A program made the translations under genes and the position numbers. Positions 16,657 to 25,092 of a stretch of DNA of 64,000 bases are shown piece by piece. Every line of letters begins with the position of its first letter. Position 1 is the stretch's first letter. The notes below the pieces were generated by a model. It saw only the letters and a program-made list of their open reading frames with translations. It was not told the origin of the DNA and did not search any database. Source of the stretch: Embleya sp051903075 (GTDB lineage: Bacteria > Actinomycetota > Actinomycetes > Streptomycetales > Streptomycetaceae); the NCBI RefSeq assembly GCF_051903075.1, contig NZ_CP182422.1, positions 6,758,001-6,822,000 on the forward strand. Direction: 5' to 3'.

Positions 16657-18264
16657 CTAGGGGCGTTCCTTGTGGGTTTCCTGTGAATGGGCCGTCGGGG
16701 AGCGGGAATTCACGGCGGGACCCGTTCCGGATCGAGCTGTGGATCCGGATCCGGATCGGGATTTCGGCACGCTGGGGGCGGTGGGAGCGGCGCGGGGTGG
16801 GGGCGCGGGTTCGGGTTTCTCCCGGTCCGCCGTTCGGCCTTCGTCCCGCACGCGGCCCAGGACGCCGAGCCAGGCGCGTTCGCGGGCGGCGGTCGGGTCG
16901 GCGCGCAGGGGGAGCACCACTTCGATCCGGGTGCCTCGGCCGCTCGGCGGGACGCCCACCGTGACCCGGCCGCCGTGCAGCGCCACCTGCTGGGCGACCA
17001 GGGTCAGACCCAGCCCGGCGCCGCCGCTGCCGGGACCGCGATGGAAACGATCGAACACCACGTCGCGCAACTCCGGTGCGATCCCGGGCCCGTCGTCGTC
17101 CACGCACACCACGCCGCAGTCCAGCCCGGGAAGCACCTTCACCAGGACCCGACTCGCGCCGTGCACGAGTGCGTTGCCCACCAGGTTGTCCACCAACAAC
17201 CGCAGCCCCGCGGCGAGTCCGTACACCACCACCTCGTGCGGCGCCTCCACCCGTATCTCGACCGGGAGTTCGACGCCGGGCCGGTGGGCGGGCGCGCTCC
17301 GGGCCGACGCGTGTGCCACCTCGCCCAGTTCCACCGCCTCGAACGCCGTCGCGTCCACCAGGTCGCCCTGGGCGAGGGCGCGCAGCGCGGCCAGGACGGA
17401 CAACACCCGCTCGTGGCCCACCCACAGGTCGGCGAGTACGTCCGCACGCTCGGCCGCGGCCAGGTCCGGATAGGTGGTCAGCACCTCCAGATCGGTACGC
17501 ATCCCGGTCAACGGGCCGCGCAGTTCGTGGTCGACGGTCGCCGCGAACGAGCGCGCGGTCTGCAGGGCTTCGCGGGTGCGCGCGGTCTGCTCGGCGTATC
17601 GGCCGAGCACGTCGTCGAGGGTGCGGCCGAGCTCGTCCACCTCGACCACGCCCGACGCCACGTGTACCGCCTCGTGCGTGCCGTCGTCCGGATCCAGCCG
17701 GGCCGCGCGCCGGCGCAGCGCGCGCAGCGACCGGGTGGCCGCGGTCCCGGCGGCCAGCCCGGCGAGTCCGGACAGCGGTACGGCGAACGCGGTCACCACG
17801 TAGACCCGCCGACGCAACAGCGCGGCCTGCGCCTCGGGTTCGCCCGAGGGCAGGAACACGTACATCGGCCCGGTCGGCAGCGGCCGGGTGACCATCCGCC
17901 ACGAGAGCCGACCGGCGTGCACGGTCACCGGGTTCGGCGCACGGGCGGGCAGCGTCGTGGTCTGCGGTGGTTGCGGACCGACCATCAGCGGCCCGTCCGG
18001 GGTGTCCACCCGCACACCCACGTCGAGCGCCATGCTGAGCACACGGTACTGGCGGGTGCGGAGGGCCTGTTGGCGCACGTCCAGGTCGGTTCGCATCAGT
18101 GCGCGGGCGGGTGGGGTCAACCGCTCGGCGCGCTGCTGGAGTTGCTGGTCCTGACGGGCCAACAGATCGGCCCGGACCCAGTGCACCACGAGGGTGCCGG
18201 CGCCCAGTACGAGCAGGGGCACCAGGACGGCGACCGACAGCGCGACGCGGGTGGAGAGCTTCAT
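16657..18264 (-). CDS. Sensor histidine kinase with low-complexity C-terminal tail
   Basis: A 535-residue membrane kinase of the HisKA type. A first transmembrane helix (residues 7-29), an extracytoplasmic loop of about 120 residues, a second helix (about 153-176), a HAMP-like linker and phosphoacceptor His246 (ATVDHELRGPLTGM) lead to an HATPase domain with the DDDGPGIAPE box and a GGAGLGL glycine-rich lid. After about residue 480 comes an unusual basic, Pro/Ser/Arg/Gly-rich tail of some 55 residues with no family counterpart. It starts inside the stop of its response regulator (four-base overlap). The signal is unknown; the extracellular loop likely senses an envelope cue. Confidence 0.88.
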   Translation of the reverse strand: MKLSTRVALSVAVLVPLLVLGAGTLVVHWVRADLLARQDQQLQQRAERLTPPARALMRTDLDVRQQALRTRQYRVLSMALDVGVRVDTPDGPLMVGPQPPQTTTLPARAPNPVTVHAGRLSWRMVTRPLPTGPMYVFLPSGEPEAQAALLRRRVYVVTAFAVPLSGLAGLAAGTAATRSLRALRRRAARLDPDDGTHEAVHVASGVVEVDELGRTLDDVLGRYAEQTARTREALQTARSFAATVDHELRGPLTGMRTDLEVLTTYPDLAAAERADVLADLWVGHERVLSVLAALRALAQGDLVDATAFEAVELGEVAHASARSAPAHRPGVELPVEIRVEAPHEVVVYGLAAGLRLLVDNLVGNALVHGASRVLVKVLPGLDCGVVCVDDDGPGIAPELRDVVFDRFHRGPGSGGAGLGLTLVAQQVALHGGRVTVGVPPSGRGTRIEVVLPLRADPTAARERAWLGVLGRVRDEGRTADREKPEPAPPPRAAPTAPSVPKSRSGSGSTARSGTGPAVNSRSPTAHSQETHKERP

Positions 18265-19010
18265 CCGGGACCGCCGCCGGCCCGAAGCACGAATCCCACG
18301 CCGCGAACGGTGTGCAGCACGCGCGGCCGACCGTCCGCCTCCAGCTTGCGGCGCAGATAGCTGACGAAGGTGTCGACCACGTCGGTGCGTACGTCGAAGT
18401 CGTAACCCCAGACCCGGTCCAGGAGTTGATCGCGGGTCAGCACCAGGCCGGGGTTGCGGGTGAAGACCTCCAGGAGGGCGAACTCGCGACGGGTCAGGTC
18501 GAGCGGGACGCCCGCGCAGGAGGCGATGTGCGCGGACACATCCACCGCGACCGGGCCGACCCGCAGCGGCGCGTCGCCCACCGGCCCGGGCGGTCTGCGC
18601 CGCAGCAACGCCCGTAACCGTAGGTCGAGTTCGCGCAGATCGAAGGGCTTCACCAGGTAGTCGTCCGCGCCGCTCTCCAGGCCCGCGATGCGATCGGCGG
18701 TCTCGTCGCGGGCGGACAACATCAGGACGGGGGTCGCGGCGCCTCGGGCACGCAGTCGGGCGCACACCTCGATGCCGCTGATCCCCGGCATGGCCACGTC
18801 CAGGACCACGACCTGCGGGGCGGCGGCGGGCACGGCCGGCTCGATCAGGTCCAGCGCGCGGGTGCCGTCGGCGGCGAGGGTGACGTGATAGCCGGCCAGG
18901 CGCAGGCCGCGTTCCAGGGCCCGGCGGATGGAGGGGTCGTCGTCGACGACCAGGACGTGGGGCGGGGTGGGGTGTGTGGTCGGGGTGGGGGTTGCGGGAG
19001 CCTCGGTCAC
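18261..19010 (-). CDS. OmpR/PhoB-type response regulator
   Basis: A 249-residue response regulator. The receiver domain carries the acidic cluster VVDDD (about 21-25), phosphoacceptor Asp71 (VVVLDVAMPG) and the conserved lysine in DDYLVKPF. A winged-helix trans_reg_C domain follows, with LTRREFALLEVFTRNPG and the recognition region VVDTFVSYLRRKL. The GTG at 19010 follows GGAGG by ten bases. The first 18 residues are a Pro/Thr-rich leader. Its stop overlaps the start of the kinase gene, so both are one operon. Confidence 0.9.
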   Translation of the reverse strand: MTEAPATPTPTTHPTPPHVLVVDDDPSIRRALERGLRLAGYHVTLAADGTRALDLIEPAVPAAAPQVVVLDVAMPGISGIEVCARLRARGAATPVLMLSARDETADRIAGLESGADDYLVKPFDLRELDLRLRALLRRRPPGPVGDAPLRVGPVAVDVSAHIASCAGVPLDLTRREFALLEVFTRNPGLVLTRDQLLDRVWGYDFDVRTDVVDTFVSYLRRKLEADGRPRVLHTVRGVGFVLRAGGGPG

Positions 19011-19273
19011 CGGATCGCGGCCTCCGTTTCGGGAGTCCCCGATTCGTGGGGCTCCGGGTACGGATGGGGGGACGAATTCGGGTGCGGATAGGGGTGGTTG
19101 CCCGGAGCCGGTGGTCGCGGGGTGGTCTCGGTGGACGCACCTTCGTCGCGGATCACGACGCGGCGCGTCGCGCGCGGGTCGGCTCGACCCATGTCGCCCC
19201 CGAATGGTTGTTGCCGATGTTGCAGCACAACCTATGGCGGGAAGCCGCTCCGTGTACCGGGAATGACGGCGCG

Positions 19274-20179
19274 TCAGCTGTGCGTGGGGGGAGGGGTGGC
19301 GGGCGGGGGGTTCGGCGGGGTGTCGGGCGGGTTCGGGGGCGGGTCCGAAGACGCGTTCGGGGGTGGGGTGTTCGGGTGTTCGGGGTCTTCCGAGGGTGCG
19401 GGGTGCTTCGGGCGCTCGCGGTGTTCCGGGTCTTCCGGGCGTTCGCGGTGGCGCGATTGCTCCGGGTGTCCGATGAAGCCTTCCGTCCCGATGTCGAGCG
19501 GGTCGTCCGCGTCGGCCTTCGCGGACAACCACCGGAACCAGTTCGTCCGGTTGATCGGGACCTGCGGGTTGCGCAGCAGCCACAACACGTGGCCCGCCTG
19601 GTCACGGGTCCACGACTCACCCGAGGCCCGGGCCTTCTCCAGCCGGGCGCGCAGGTCGTCGCCGTCGATCACGCGGGCGATCCGCGAGTAGTCGCGGTCC
19701 TTGCAGCGGTGTCGCCGGTAGACGACGAGTTCGACCAGATCGAGCAGCCGGGCCCGGGCCGGGCCGTGGTGGCCGGGGACGGCGAGCAGCCGGATCAGGC
19801 GCTGTTTGCTGCTCCAGACCTTGGCGTGCCGGGTCCACTCGGCGGGGAATCGGGCCTCCCATTCGAGATAGGTCAGCGCGTACGGCAACCCGCCCCAGTC
19901 CGGGACCTCGGCGGGCGGGGGCGAATCGGCGAGCAGCGCGGCATCGGGGGTGAGCAGCCACGCTTCGCGAAATCGCCGCCATGCACCTTCCTCGGCGGAG
20001 ACCGAGCGCGGCACCCGCAACACGATGGTGTCGTAGGCCTCGCGCGCCTCGCGCATGTCGCGCGTCACCAGCAGATACCGGTCCAGTGCGCGGCGATGGG
20101 CGACCTCGTCGTCCGAAACGAGCGCGCGCATCCAACCCAGCCGGGTGTCCCAGTCCTCGATCGCGCCTCGTTCGGTCAC
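19274..20179 (-). CDS. Hypothetical protein with proline-rich tail
   Basis: A 301-residue protein I do not recognise. Residues 1 to about 225 are well-mixed and mostly helical, with many Trp, Arg and Leu residues and motifs such as DWGGLPYALTYLEWEARFP and RDQAGHVLWLLRNPQVP, so this part looks like a genuine soluble domain. The last 75 residues are a low-complexity tail built from repeated EDPEH/RERP units and then PPPN/PPT runs. The start is a GTG at 20179. It reads in the same direction as the response regulator, 263 bases away, and may or may not share its transcript. The tail probably arose by repeat expansion. Confidence 0.6.
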   Translation of the reverse strand: MTERGAIEDWDTRLGWMRALVSDDEVAHRRALDRYLLVTRDMREAREAYDTIVLRVPRSVSAEEGAWRRFREAWLLTPDAALLADSPPPAEVPDWGGLPYALTYLEWEARFPAEWTRHAKVWSSKQRLIRLLAVPGHHGPARARLLDLVELVVYRRHRCKDRDYSRIARVIDGDDLRARLEKARASGESWTRDQAGHVLWLLRNPQVPINRTNWFRWLSAKADADDPLDIGTEGFIGHPEQSRHRERPEDPEHRERPKHPAPSEDPEHPNTPPPNASSDPPPNPPDTPPNPPPATPPPTHS

Positions 20180-20678
20180 GCCGACGATCTACCCACGTGG
20201 CCGGCGAACAAGTCCGCCCCGCCGCACCCGGCGCACGGAACTCGCCGCGAAGTCCGGCGAGACGTCGCTGTCGCGTCGCGCACTCTCGCTCTCCTCGGGG
20301 ACCGGGCGCAATCAAGGTCGCGCGAAATCGCTGCGCCACCCACCCTACGAGCGGATCGCCCGCGCGGTGGGAGGCCGGCGCGGCGGGTCGGCGAGACGCG
20401 GGCTCGCCCCTCGGGCACACGACGCGCGACGGTCGGCCCGTGGCCACGCCGGGGTGGCGCGGTGCCGAGCCACGATCTTCTCGACGATCCGCATCAGCCG
20501 TTCCCCCGCCCGATCGATGCGGCCGTTCCGGGTGCCGACCCGAGCGCCTTCGAGGCCGAAGGTGATCTCGGCCGTCGGGCGGTCCGCCCTCGACCCGGTC
20601 GAACGCCGCCCGGTAGGTGGCGGTGACGAGCCGCGGCCACCGGGCCGAGAGCCGGCCGGACCGCCGAGCGGGGTGGGG
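20180..20678. other. Intergenic region, no gene recognised
   Basis: About 500 bases between the hypothetical protein start and the LAL-type gene stop. Open frames exist in several registers, but none shows a family motif, a good ribosome-binding site or a clear start. A leftward stretch around 20460-20580 reads as a plausible helical peptide (containing RIDRAGERLMRIVEKIVAR) and might be a gene remnant; I could not place it in a family. Confidence 0.4.
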
Positions 20679-23600
20679 TCAGGCGCCGTTGCCGGCGGCC
20701 AGTTGGGGGGTTCGGGGGATGCGGCCGGTCAGGGTCAGGGCCGGGAGTTGGGGGTGGGTGGGGCGTGGGGGCAGGGCGGCGAGGCCGGTGCGGTTGGGAC
20801 CGGCGGTCGCCAACTCGGCGCGGATGCGGACCTCCATCAGGGCGCCGGCGGGGGCGGCCAGGGCGGTGGCGAGGAGTTCGCAGGCGGCCTCGGTACGACC
20901 CTCGGCGCGTTCGACGACGGCGAGGGCGTACAGGGCGTAGGCGCCGACCGGGGTCAGGCCCTGCGTGCCGGTCAGCCGCAGGGCCTGCCAGGCGCCGTCG
21001 CGGGCCTCGGCGATGCGGCCCTGGGTGGTCGCGGCCATGGACAGCGCGGCCAGGAACCAGGCGGCCAGCGTGCCCTGGCCGGTGGAGCGGGCCAGGCGCA
21101 GGCCCTCGGCGGCGTGGGTCTCGGCCTCGACCGCCCGGCCGGACAGCGCGCCCGCGACGGCGAGTGGCATCAGCGCCGCGGCGAGTGCGCCCCGCGCGCC
21201 GTGGGTGCGCAGCACGGCGGCCTCGTCGAGCAGGACCTCGTACGCCGCCTGGTCGGTCGCCGCCGCGTGGACCGCGAGCGGGGTCACCTCCCAGAGCGCG
21301 ATGCCCAGGCCGTACAGCCGGGCCCGGGTGGCCGGGGCGACCATCGCGGGGGAGACGCCGTCGGCGCCGAGCGCGGCGACCACGGTGCGCAGCGGGTCGT
21401 CGGAGGCGAGGGGGAGTGCGGCCAGGGCGGTCCGGGCCTGGCTGGTGCGGGCGCGGTCGCCCGCCTCCCACGCGGCGCCGGTGGCGGCGAGCAGGAGGGC
21501 GGCGCGACCATGGGCCGCGTCCAAGAGCAGCGCGCCCGCTTCGGAGCGATGTCCTTCCGCGTGCCGGAGGGCGGCGCGGAGCCGGATCGCGGTACCGGAG
21601 GAGTGCGCCGACGAGCCCTCGTCGGCGACACCCTCGACATCGGTGGCGTCGGCGGTGTCGAGCAGGGTGCGGGCGCGGACCGGGAAGCCGGCCTCCCACG
21701 CGGCGTACGCGGCGGCGACGAAGCGGCGGCGGGCGGTCGGGCGGTCGGCGGTGAGCCGGGCGGCCTGCTCCCACGTCGCCGCGGCGGCGCCGGCGCCGAG
21801 TTCGCGGCGGGTACGGCCCGCGCCGGCCTCCAGGGCCGCGGCGAGATCGGCGTCGGGGCCGGTGGCGAGCGCGGCCAGATGCCAGGGACGCCGGTACGCG
21901 AGGGCGCCGCTCGCGGCGTAGACCAGTGCTCCGTGCAGCGAGCGGCGCTCCGCCGCGCTGAGCGAACGGCGCACCTCCTCGCGCGCCGACGCGTTGCGGA
22001 AGCGCACCCGGTGCTCGGTGGTGTCGACGAGGTCGGCCCGCAGGAGGGCGAGTCGTGCGCCGCGCCCGATGCCGATGCGCCGTCCGGCGACGGCCAACTG
22101 GTCGAGGTCGGCGGCCGGTTCGAGCGCGGCCAACGCGAGCAGTCGGCGCGCCTCCTCGGGCAGGCCGGCCGCCGGCCCGCCGCCGCTCGCGACGCGGCCG
22201 GCACCCGATCGCTCGCCGCTCCGGACGGTCGACCCGGACGAGGTACCCGCCGTCACCCGATCGTGGTCACGGTCGACGCCCGACCGCGCGGCCCGCGCGG
22301 ACTCGGACCGGCGGTCGTTCCCGACGCCGGTACCGGTGCCGCCGCCCGAGCTCCGGGTGTCCGCGTCCGTGCCGGCCTCGAGACCGCCACCCCAGAAGAC
22401 GTCGGTACCGGTGGCCCGCCCCGACCGCCCACCGCTGCCGGAGCCCGAGCCCGAGCCCGAAGCCTCCAGCCCGGCAGCCTCGTTCGCCTCGAACCCGACA
22501 CCCGAACGGGACCCGTCCGTCGTACGCCGCGCCGCCGACGCCGCGAACACGCCGTCCGCACCGCCGGCCCCGCCCCTCGCGGGACGCCCCATCCGCACGT
22601 CACCGTCGGCCGCTTCGCCCCGCCGACCATCCGTGGCCGCCGCCCCGTCGCCCGCACCCACCACCAAGTCGCCGTCGCGCCGGGCCGCGTCACCCGCCCG
22701 CGCGCCCGTTTCGGCGCCACCCGCCCGGTCGCAGGTCCGCGCCTCGACGCCGTCTCCCCGCCCTGCCCCGCTCGTCTGCCGGGCGTCCTCGGGCAGTTCG
22801 TCCCGGGTGGCCTCCGCCGCCACTCGGGACGAACTACCCGCGTCACACGTGGCCGGGGCGGCCCCGTCGTGGGTGGTCGTGGCTTCGGCGTCGGTCGCCT
22901 GTTCGGCCCTACGAGTCGCCTCGTCCGTGTCCGCATCCCGCGAACCGGCGGGACCGGCCGCGGACTCCGCGGCGGCCACGTGCTCGGTCCCTCGCGTGGC
23001 GGCCGGGTCGTCCTCGGCGCCCTTCGCCGCGCCGCGCGCCCCCGAGTCGCTCACCCACTCGGCTGCACCCATTCGGAACGCCCCACCGGACGCCCCCGCT
23101 TCGGCCCGCTCCGACCGCCGCCCATCCGCTTCGACGAGCCCGGCCCCCGCGGCGCCGTCGGCCCCGGCGACTCCGGTATCCGACTCGGCACCCTCCGCCG
23201 CGGCGCCCGCCCCCTCCCGCGTGGCGCGCAGCACCGCGATCGGCAGCCCCTCCGCGCGGGCCGCGATGTACGCCACCACCGCGGCCGACGCCGCGTCGAG
23301 CCAGTGCGCGTCGTCGACCAGGACCAGGATCGGTTGTTCGCGGGCCGCGATGGCGATCAGGGAGCACGCGGCGGCGGCGACCACGGTGCGGTCGGCGGCG
23401 CCGGGGGCCAGGCCGAGGGCGGTGCGCAGCGCCTGGGCCCTGGTGTGCGGCAGTCGGCCGATGCGCGGGTGCAGCGTGGCGAGGAGTCGGCGCAGGCCCG
23501 TGTAGGGGAGGGCGCCGCCGCCGCGCGGTCCGCTCGTCCGCAGGACGGTCATGCCCTTGGCCGCCCACACCGCCTCGGCCAGGAGCGTCGTCTTGCCCGT

Positions 23601-23702
23601 CCCCGCGGCCCCGCGCAGCACGACGGCTCCGCCGTCACCGGCGCGCGTCCGTTGCAGCAGTGCCGTGACGGCGGCCAGTTCGTCGTTCCTTCCGTGTGGC
23701 AC
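20679..23702 (-). CDS. LAL/LuxR-type ATPase without HTH, with large insertion
   Basis: A 1007-residue protein related to LuxR-family ATPases (LAL). The N-terminal AAA/NACHT-like part has Walker A (GAAGTGKTT, residues 31-39) and Walker B (ILVLVDDAHWLD, 125-136). At about residue 165 the ATPase is interrupted by some 345 residues of Gly/Ala/Asp/Arg/Thr-rich low complexity, including a Gly-Ser run. The usual arm region (VRFRNASAREEVRRSL) and a helical TPR-like region follow. The protein stops after the helical repeats: no LuxR helix-turn-helix is present. The GTG at 23702 follows AGGAGA by six bases. It may act through a partner rather than by binding DNA, or it may be decaying. Confidence 0.75.
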   Translation of the reverse strand: MPHGRNDELAAVTALLQRTRAGDGGAVVLRGAAGTGKTTLLAEAVWAAKGMTVLRTSGPRGGGALPYTGLRRLLATLHPRIGRLPHTRAQALRTALGLAPGAADRTVVAAAACSLIAIAAREQPILVLVDDAHWLDAASAAVVAYIAARAEGLPIAVLRATREGAGAAAEGAESDTGVAGADGAAGAGLVEADGRRSERAEAGASGGAFRMGAAEWVSDSGARGAAKGAEDDPAATRGTEHVAAAESAAGPAGSRDADTDEATRRAEQATDAEATTTHDGAAPATCDAGSSSRVAAEATRDELPEDARQTSGAGRGDGVEARTCDRAGGAETGARAGDAARRDGDLVVGAGDGAAATDGRRGEAADGDVRMGRPARGGAGGADGVFAASAARRTTDGSRSGVGFEANEAAGLEASGSGSGSGSGGRSGRATGTDVFWGGGLEAGTDADTRSSGGGTGTGVGNDRRSESARAARSGVDRDHDRVTAGTSSGSTVRSGERSGAGRVASGGGPAAGLPEEARRLLALAALEPAADLDQLAVAGRRIGIGRGARLALLRADLVDTTEHRVRFRNASAREEVRRSLSAAERRSLHGALVYAASGALAYRRPWHLAALATGPDADLAAALEAGAGRTRRELGAGAAAATWEQAARLTADRPTARRRFVAAAYAAWEAGFPVRARTLLDTADATDVEGVADEGSSAHSSGTAIRLRAALRHAEGHRSEAGALLLDAAHGRAALLLAATGAAWEAGDRARTSQARTALAALPLASDDPLRTVVAALGADGVSPAMVAPATRARLYGLGIALWEVTPLAVHAAATDQAAYEVLLDEAAVLRTHGARGALAAALMPLAVAGALSGRAVEAETHAAEGLRLARSTGQGTLAAWFLAALSMAATTQGRIAEARDGAWQALRLTGTQGLTPVGAYALYALAVVERAEGRTEAACELLATALAAPAGALMEVRIRAELATAGPNRTGLAALPPRPTHPQLPALTLTGRIPRTPQLAAGNGA

Positions 23703-23994
23703 GGAAAATCTCCTCGCTTCTCGCTCACACCCCCGTGGTGTGCCCGGCGGCCCCGTCGGATCCGACCGGGCCGCCGCACTATGAGCCTGAGCTTGCCCGT
23801 TCCCGGTCAACACATGTTCAACATTCACTCAACGTGTGAAGTCCGCACCAACCAATTACCGACATGTGACACCGACACGGCGTCGATTCCATGCCCGCGC
23901 CCGGCCGTACATCCACCGACTCCTCGGTGCGATCGCCCTTCGGCGCCTCGACCGCTGCCTCGATCCCTGCCTCGATCCGGCTTCAATCCCTGCC
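23703..23994. other. Intergenic region between LAL gene and hydratase
   Basis: About 290 bases upstream of the leftward LAL-type gene and downstream of the hydratase. The part around 23795-23880 is markedly less GC-rich and contains TTCAC (23824-23828) facing GTGAA (23836-23840), a 5-base inverted repeat, plus ACATGT palindromes. It probably holds the LAL promoter, but I could not fit convincing -35/-10 boxes. An imprecise repeat of CCTCGATCC/CCTCAATCC type words lies at about 23955-24000. Confidence 0.4.
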
Positions 23995-24798
23995 TCAATC
24001 CCGGTACTCCGGTCGCCGCCCGTCCCGGCGCGCCCGAATGGCCTCCTCGAAGTTCTCGGTGGTCAGCCGGACGTACAACTGGGCGTGCCCCTCGTGATCC
24101 ATGTGCGAGTGCATGCTGCCGGCCTCCAGGCCCGACCACAGCAACCGTTTCGTCACCTCCACCCCCACTCGGCTGAACCCGATGATGCGCTCGGCGAGTC
24201 GGTACGCGTCGTCGAGCAATTGCTCGCCCGGCACCACGCGCGACACCAGTCCGATCCGCTCGGCCTCGGTCGCGTCCACGTCCCGTCCGGACAACATGAT
24301 CTCGAATGCCCGAGACGACCCGATCGCCCGGGGGAGCAAATAGCTGATTCCGAGCTCGCTCGCGGTCAGTCCGTTGTTGATGCCCGCGGCCCGGAAGTAG
24401 GCCGTGTCGGAGGCGATTCGGATGTCGGTGGCGGTGGCGAGGCAGAAACCGCCGCCGATCGCGGGGCCGTTGATCGCGCCGATCACCGGCTGGTGCAGCC
24501 GGCGCAGCCCGAGGATCACGTCGTCCAGGATCTCCATCGAGCGGCGCGCGATGCTCGTCCGAGTCAGGCCCTGGACCCCCGGGATGCGTCCGGAATTCTC
24601 CAGATCCGCACCGGAACAGAACCCCCTCCCCGCACCGGTCAATATGACGACACGCGTATCGTTGTCGGAACTCACTGCTTCCAGAGCCTCACGGAAGGGG
24701 ACCATGACGTCGAAGGCCATGGCGTTCATGCGGTCCGGTCGATTGAGGGTGATGAGCGTGACGTGGGGGCGGGGCTTGTCGACGAGTACGAAAGACAT
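23995..24798 (-). CDS. Enoyl-CoA hydratase/isomerase family protein
   Basis: A 267-residue crotonase-fold enzyme. The first oxyanion-hole segment (GAGRGFCSGADL, about residues 55-66) and the second (INGPAIGGGFCLA) are present, and the later AAGINNGLTASELGISYLLP segment carries an acidic residue (Glu) near the place where hydratases have a catalytic Glu. Length fits the family. It probably acts on a CoA-bound acid in fatty acid, amino acid or xenobiotic breakdown. No acyl-CoA dehydrogenase or thiolase is next to it, so the pathway cannot be named. The ATG at 24798 follows GAGGATGA. Downstream is the LAL gene on the same strand. Confidence 0.87.
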   Translation of the reverse strand: MSFVLVDKPRPHVTLITLNRPDRMNAMAFDVMVPFREALEAVSSDNDTRVVILTGAGRGFCSGADLENSGRIPGVQGLTRTSIARRSMEILDDVILGLRRLHQPVIGAINGPAIGGGFCLATATDIRIASDTAYFRAAGINNGLTASELGISYLLPRAIGSSRAFEIMLSGRDVDATEAERIGLVSRVVPGEQLLDDAYRLAERIIGFSRVGVEVTKRLLWSGLEAGSMHSHMDHEGHAQLYVRLTTENFEEAIRARRDGRRPEYRD

Positions 24799-24984
24799 GG
24801 GGGCGTCATCCTCGGCATGATGGAGGGGCGAAGGACTGCGAGTCGCACGGCGTCCGACCGGGCGACCGGGCTACCGAAGAGCGCGGATGCGATCCCGGCG
24901 CCGACGATCGGCGTGGCGCGTCCGGTCGCCGATCGGGCGAGCGTCCGCACGCCGGTCGAGGACGAACGTCCGGTGGCGCGTCGG

Positions 24985-25074
24985 TGGTTCGGGGCGCGGA
25001 TCCGGTCGGCGGTGCGTGCCCGGATCGGGGCCCATGGATGGTTCGGAACCCGTACGTGGTTCGGGACACGCAAG
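24985..25074. repeat. Five degenerate 18-bp tandem units
   Basis: Five consecutive 18-base units run from 24985 to 25074. The first, fourth and fifth begin TGGTTCGG and are the most alike; the middle two (25003-25020 and 25021-25038) are more diverged. In the frame of the methyltransferase gene they would encode hexapeptides of the WFGxRx type. The array ends 18 bases before the methyltransferase ATG. It looks like a small minisatellite in a leader region rather than a set of operators. Confidence 0.55.
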
Positions 25075-25092
25075 CCATTCTTGACCAAGTCA

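Noticed and set aside
19007..19228. A 73-codon minus-strand frame with Pro/His/Tyr repeats upstream of the OmpR-type regulator
   Set aside because: It has repeat-like composition (HPYP words) and no ribosome-binding site or conservation clue; it is more likely the leader region of the regulator.
20055..24176. A 1373-codon plus-strand open frame
   Set aside because: It is antisense to the LAL ATPase, has Gly/Arg-rich composition, no domain and no ribosome-binding site. Long open frames on the opposite strand are common in GC-rich genes.
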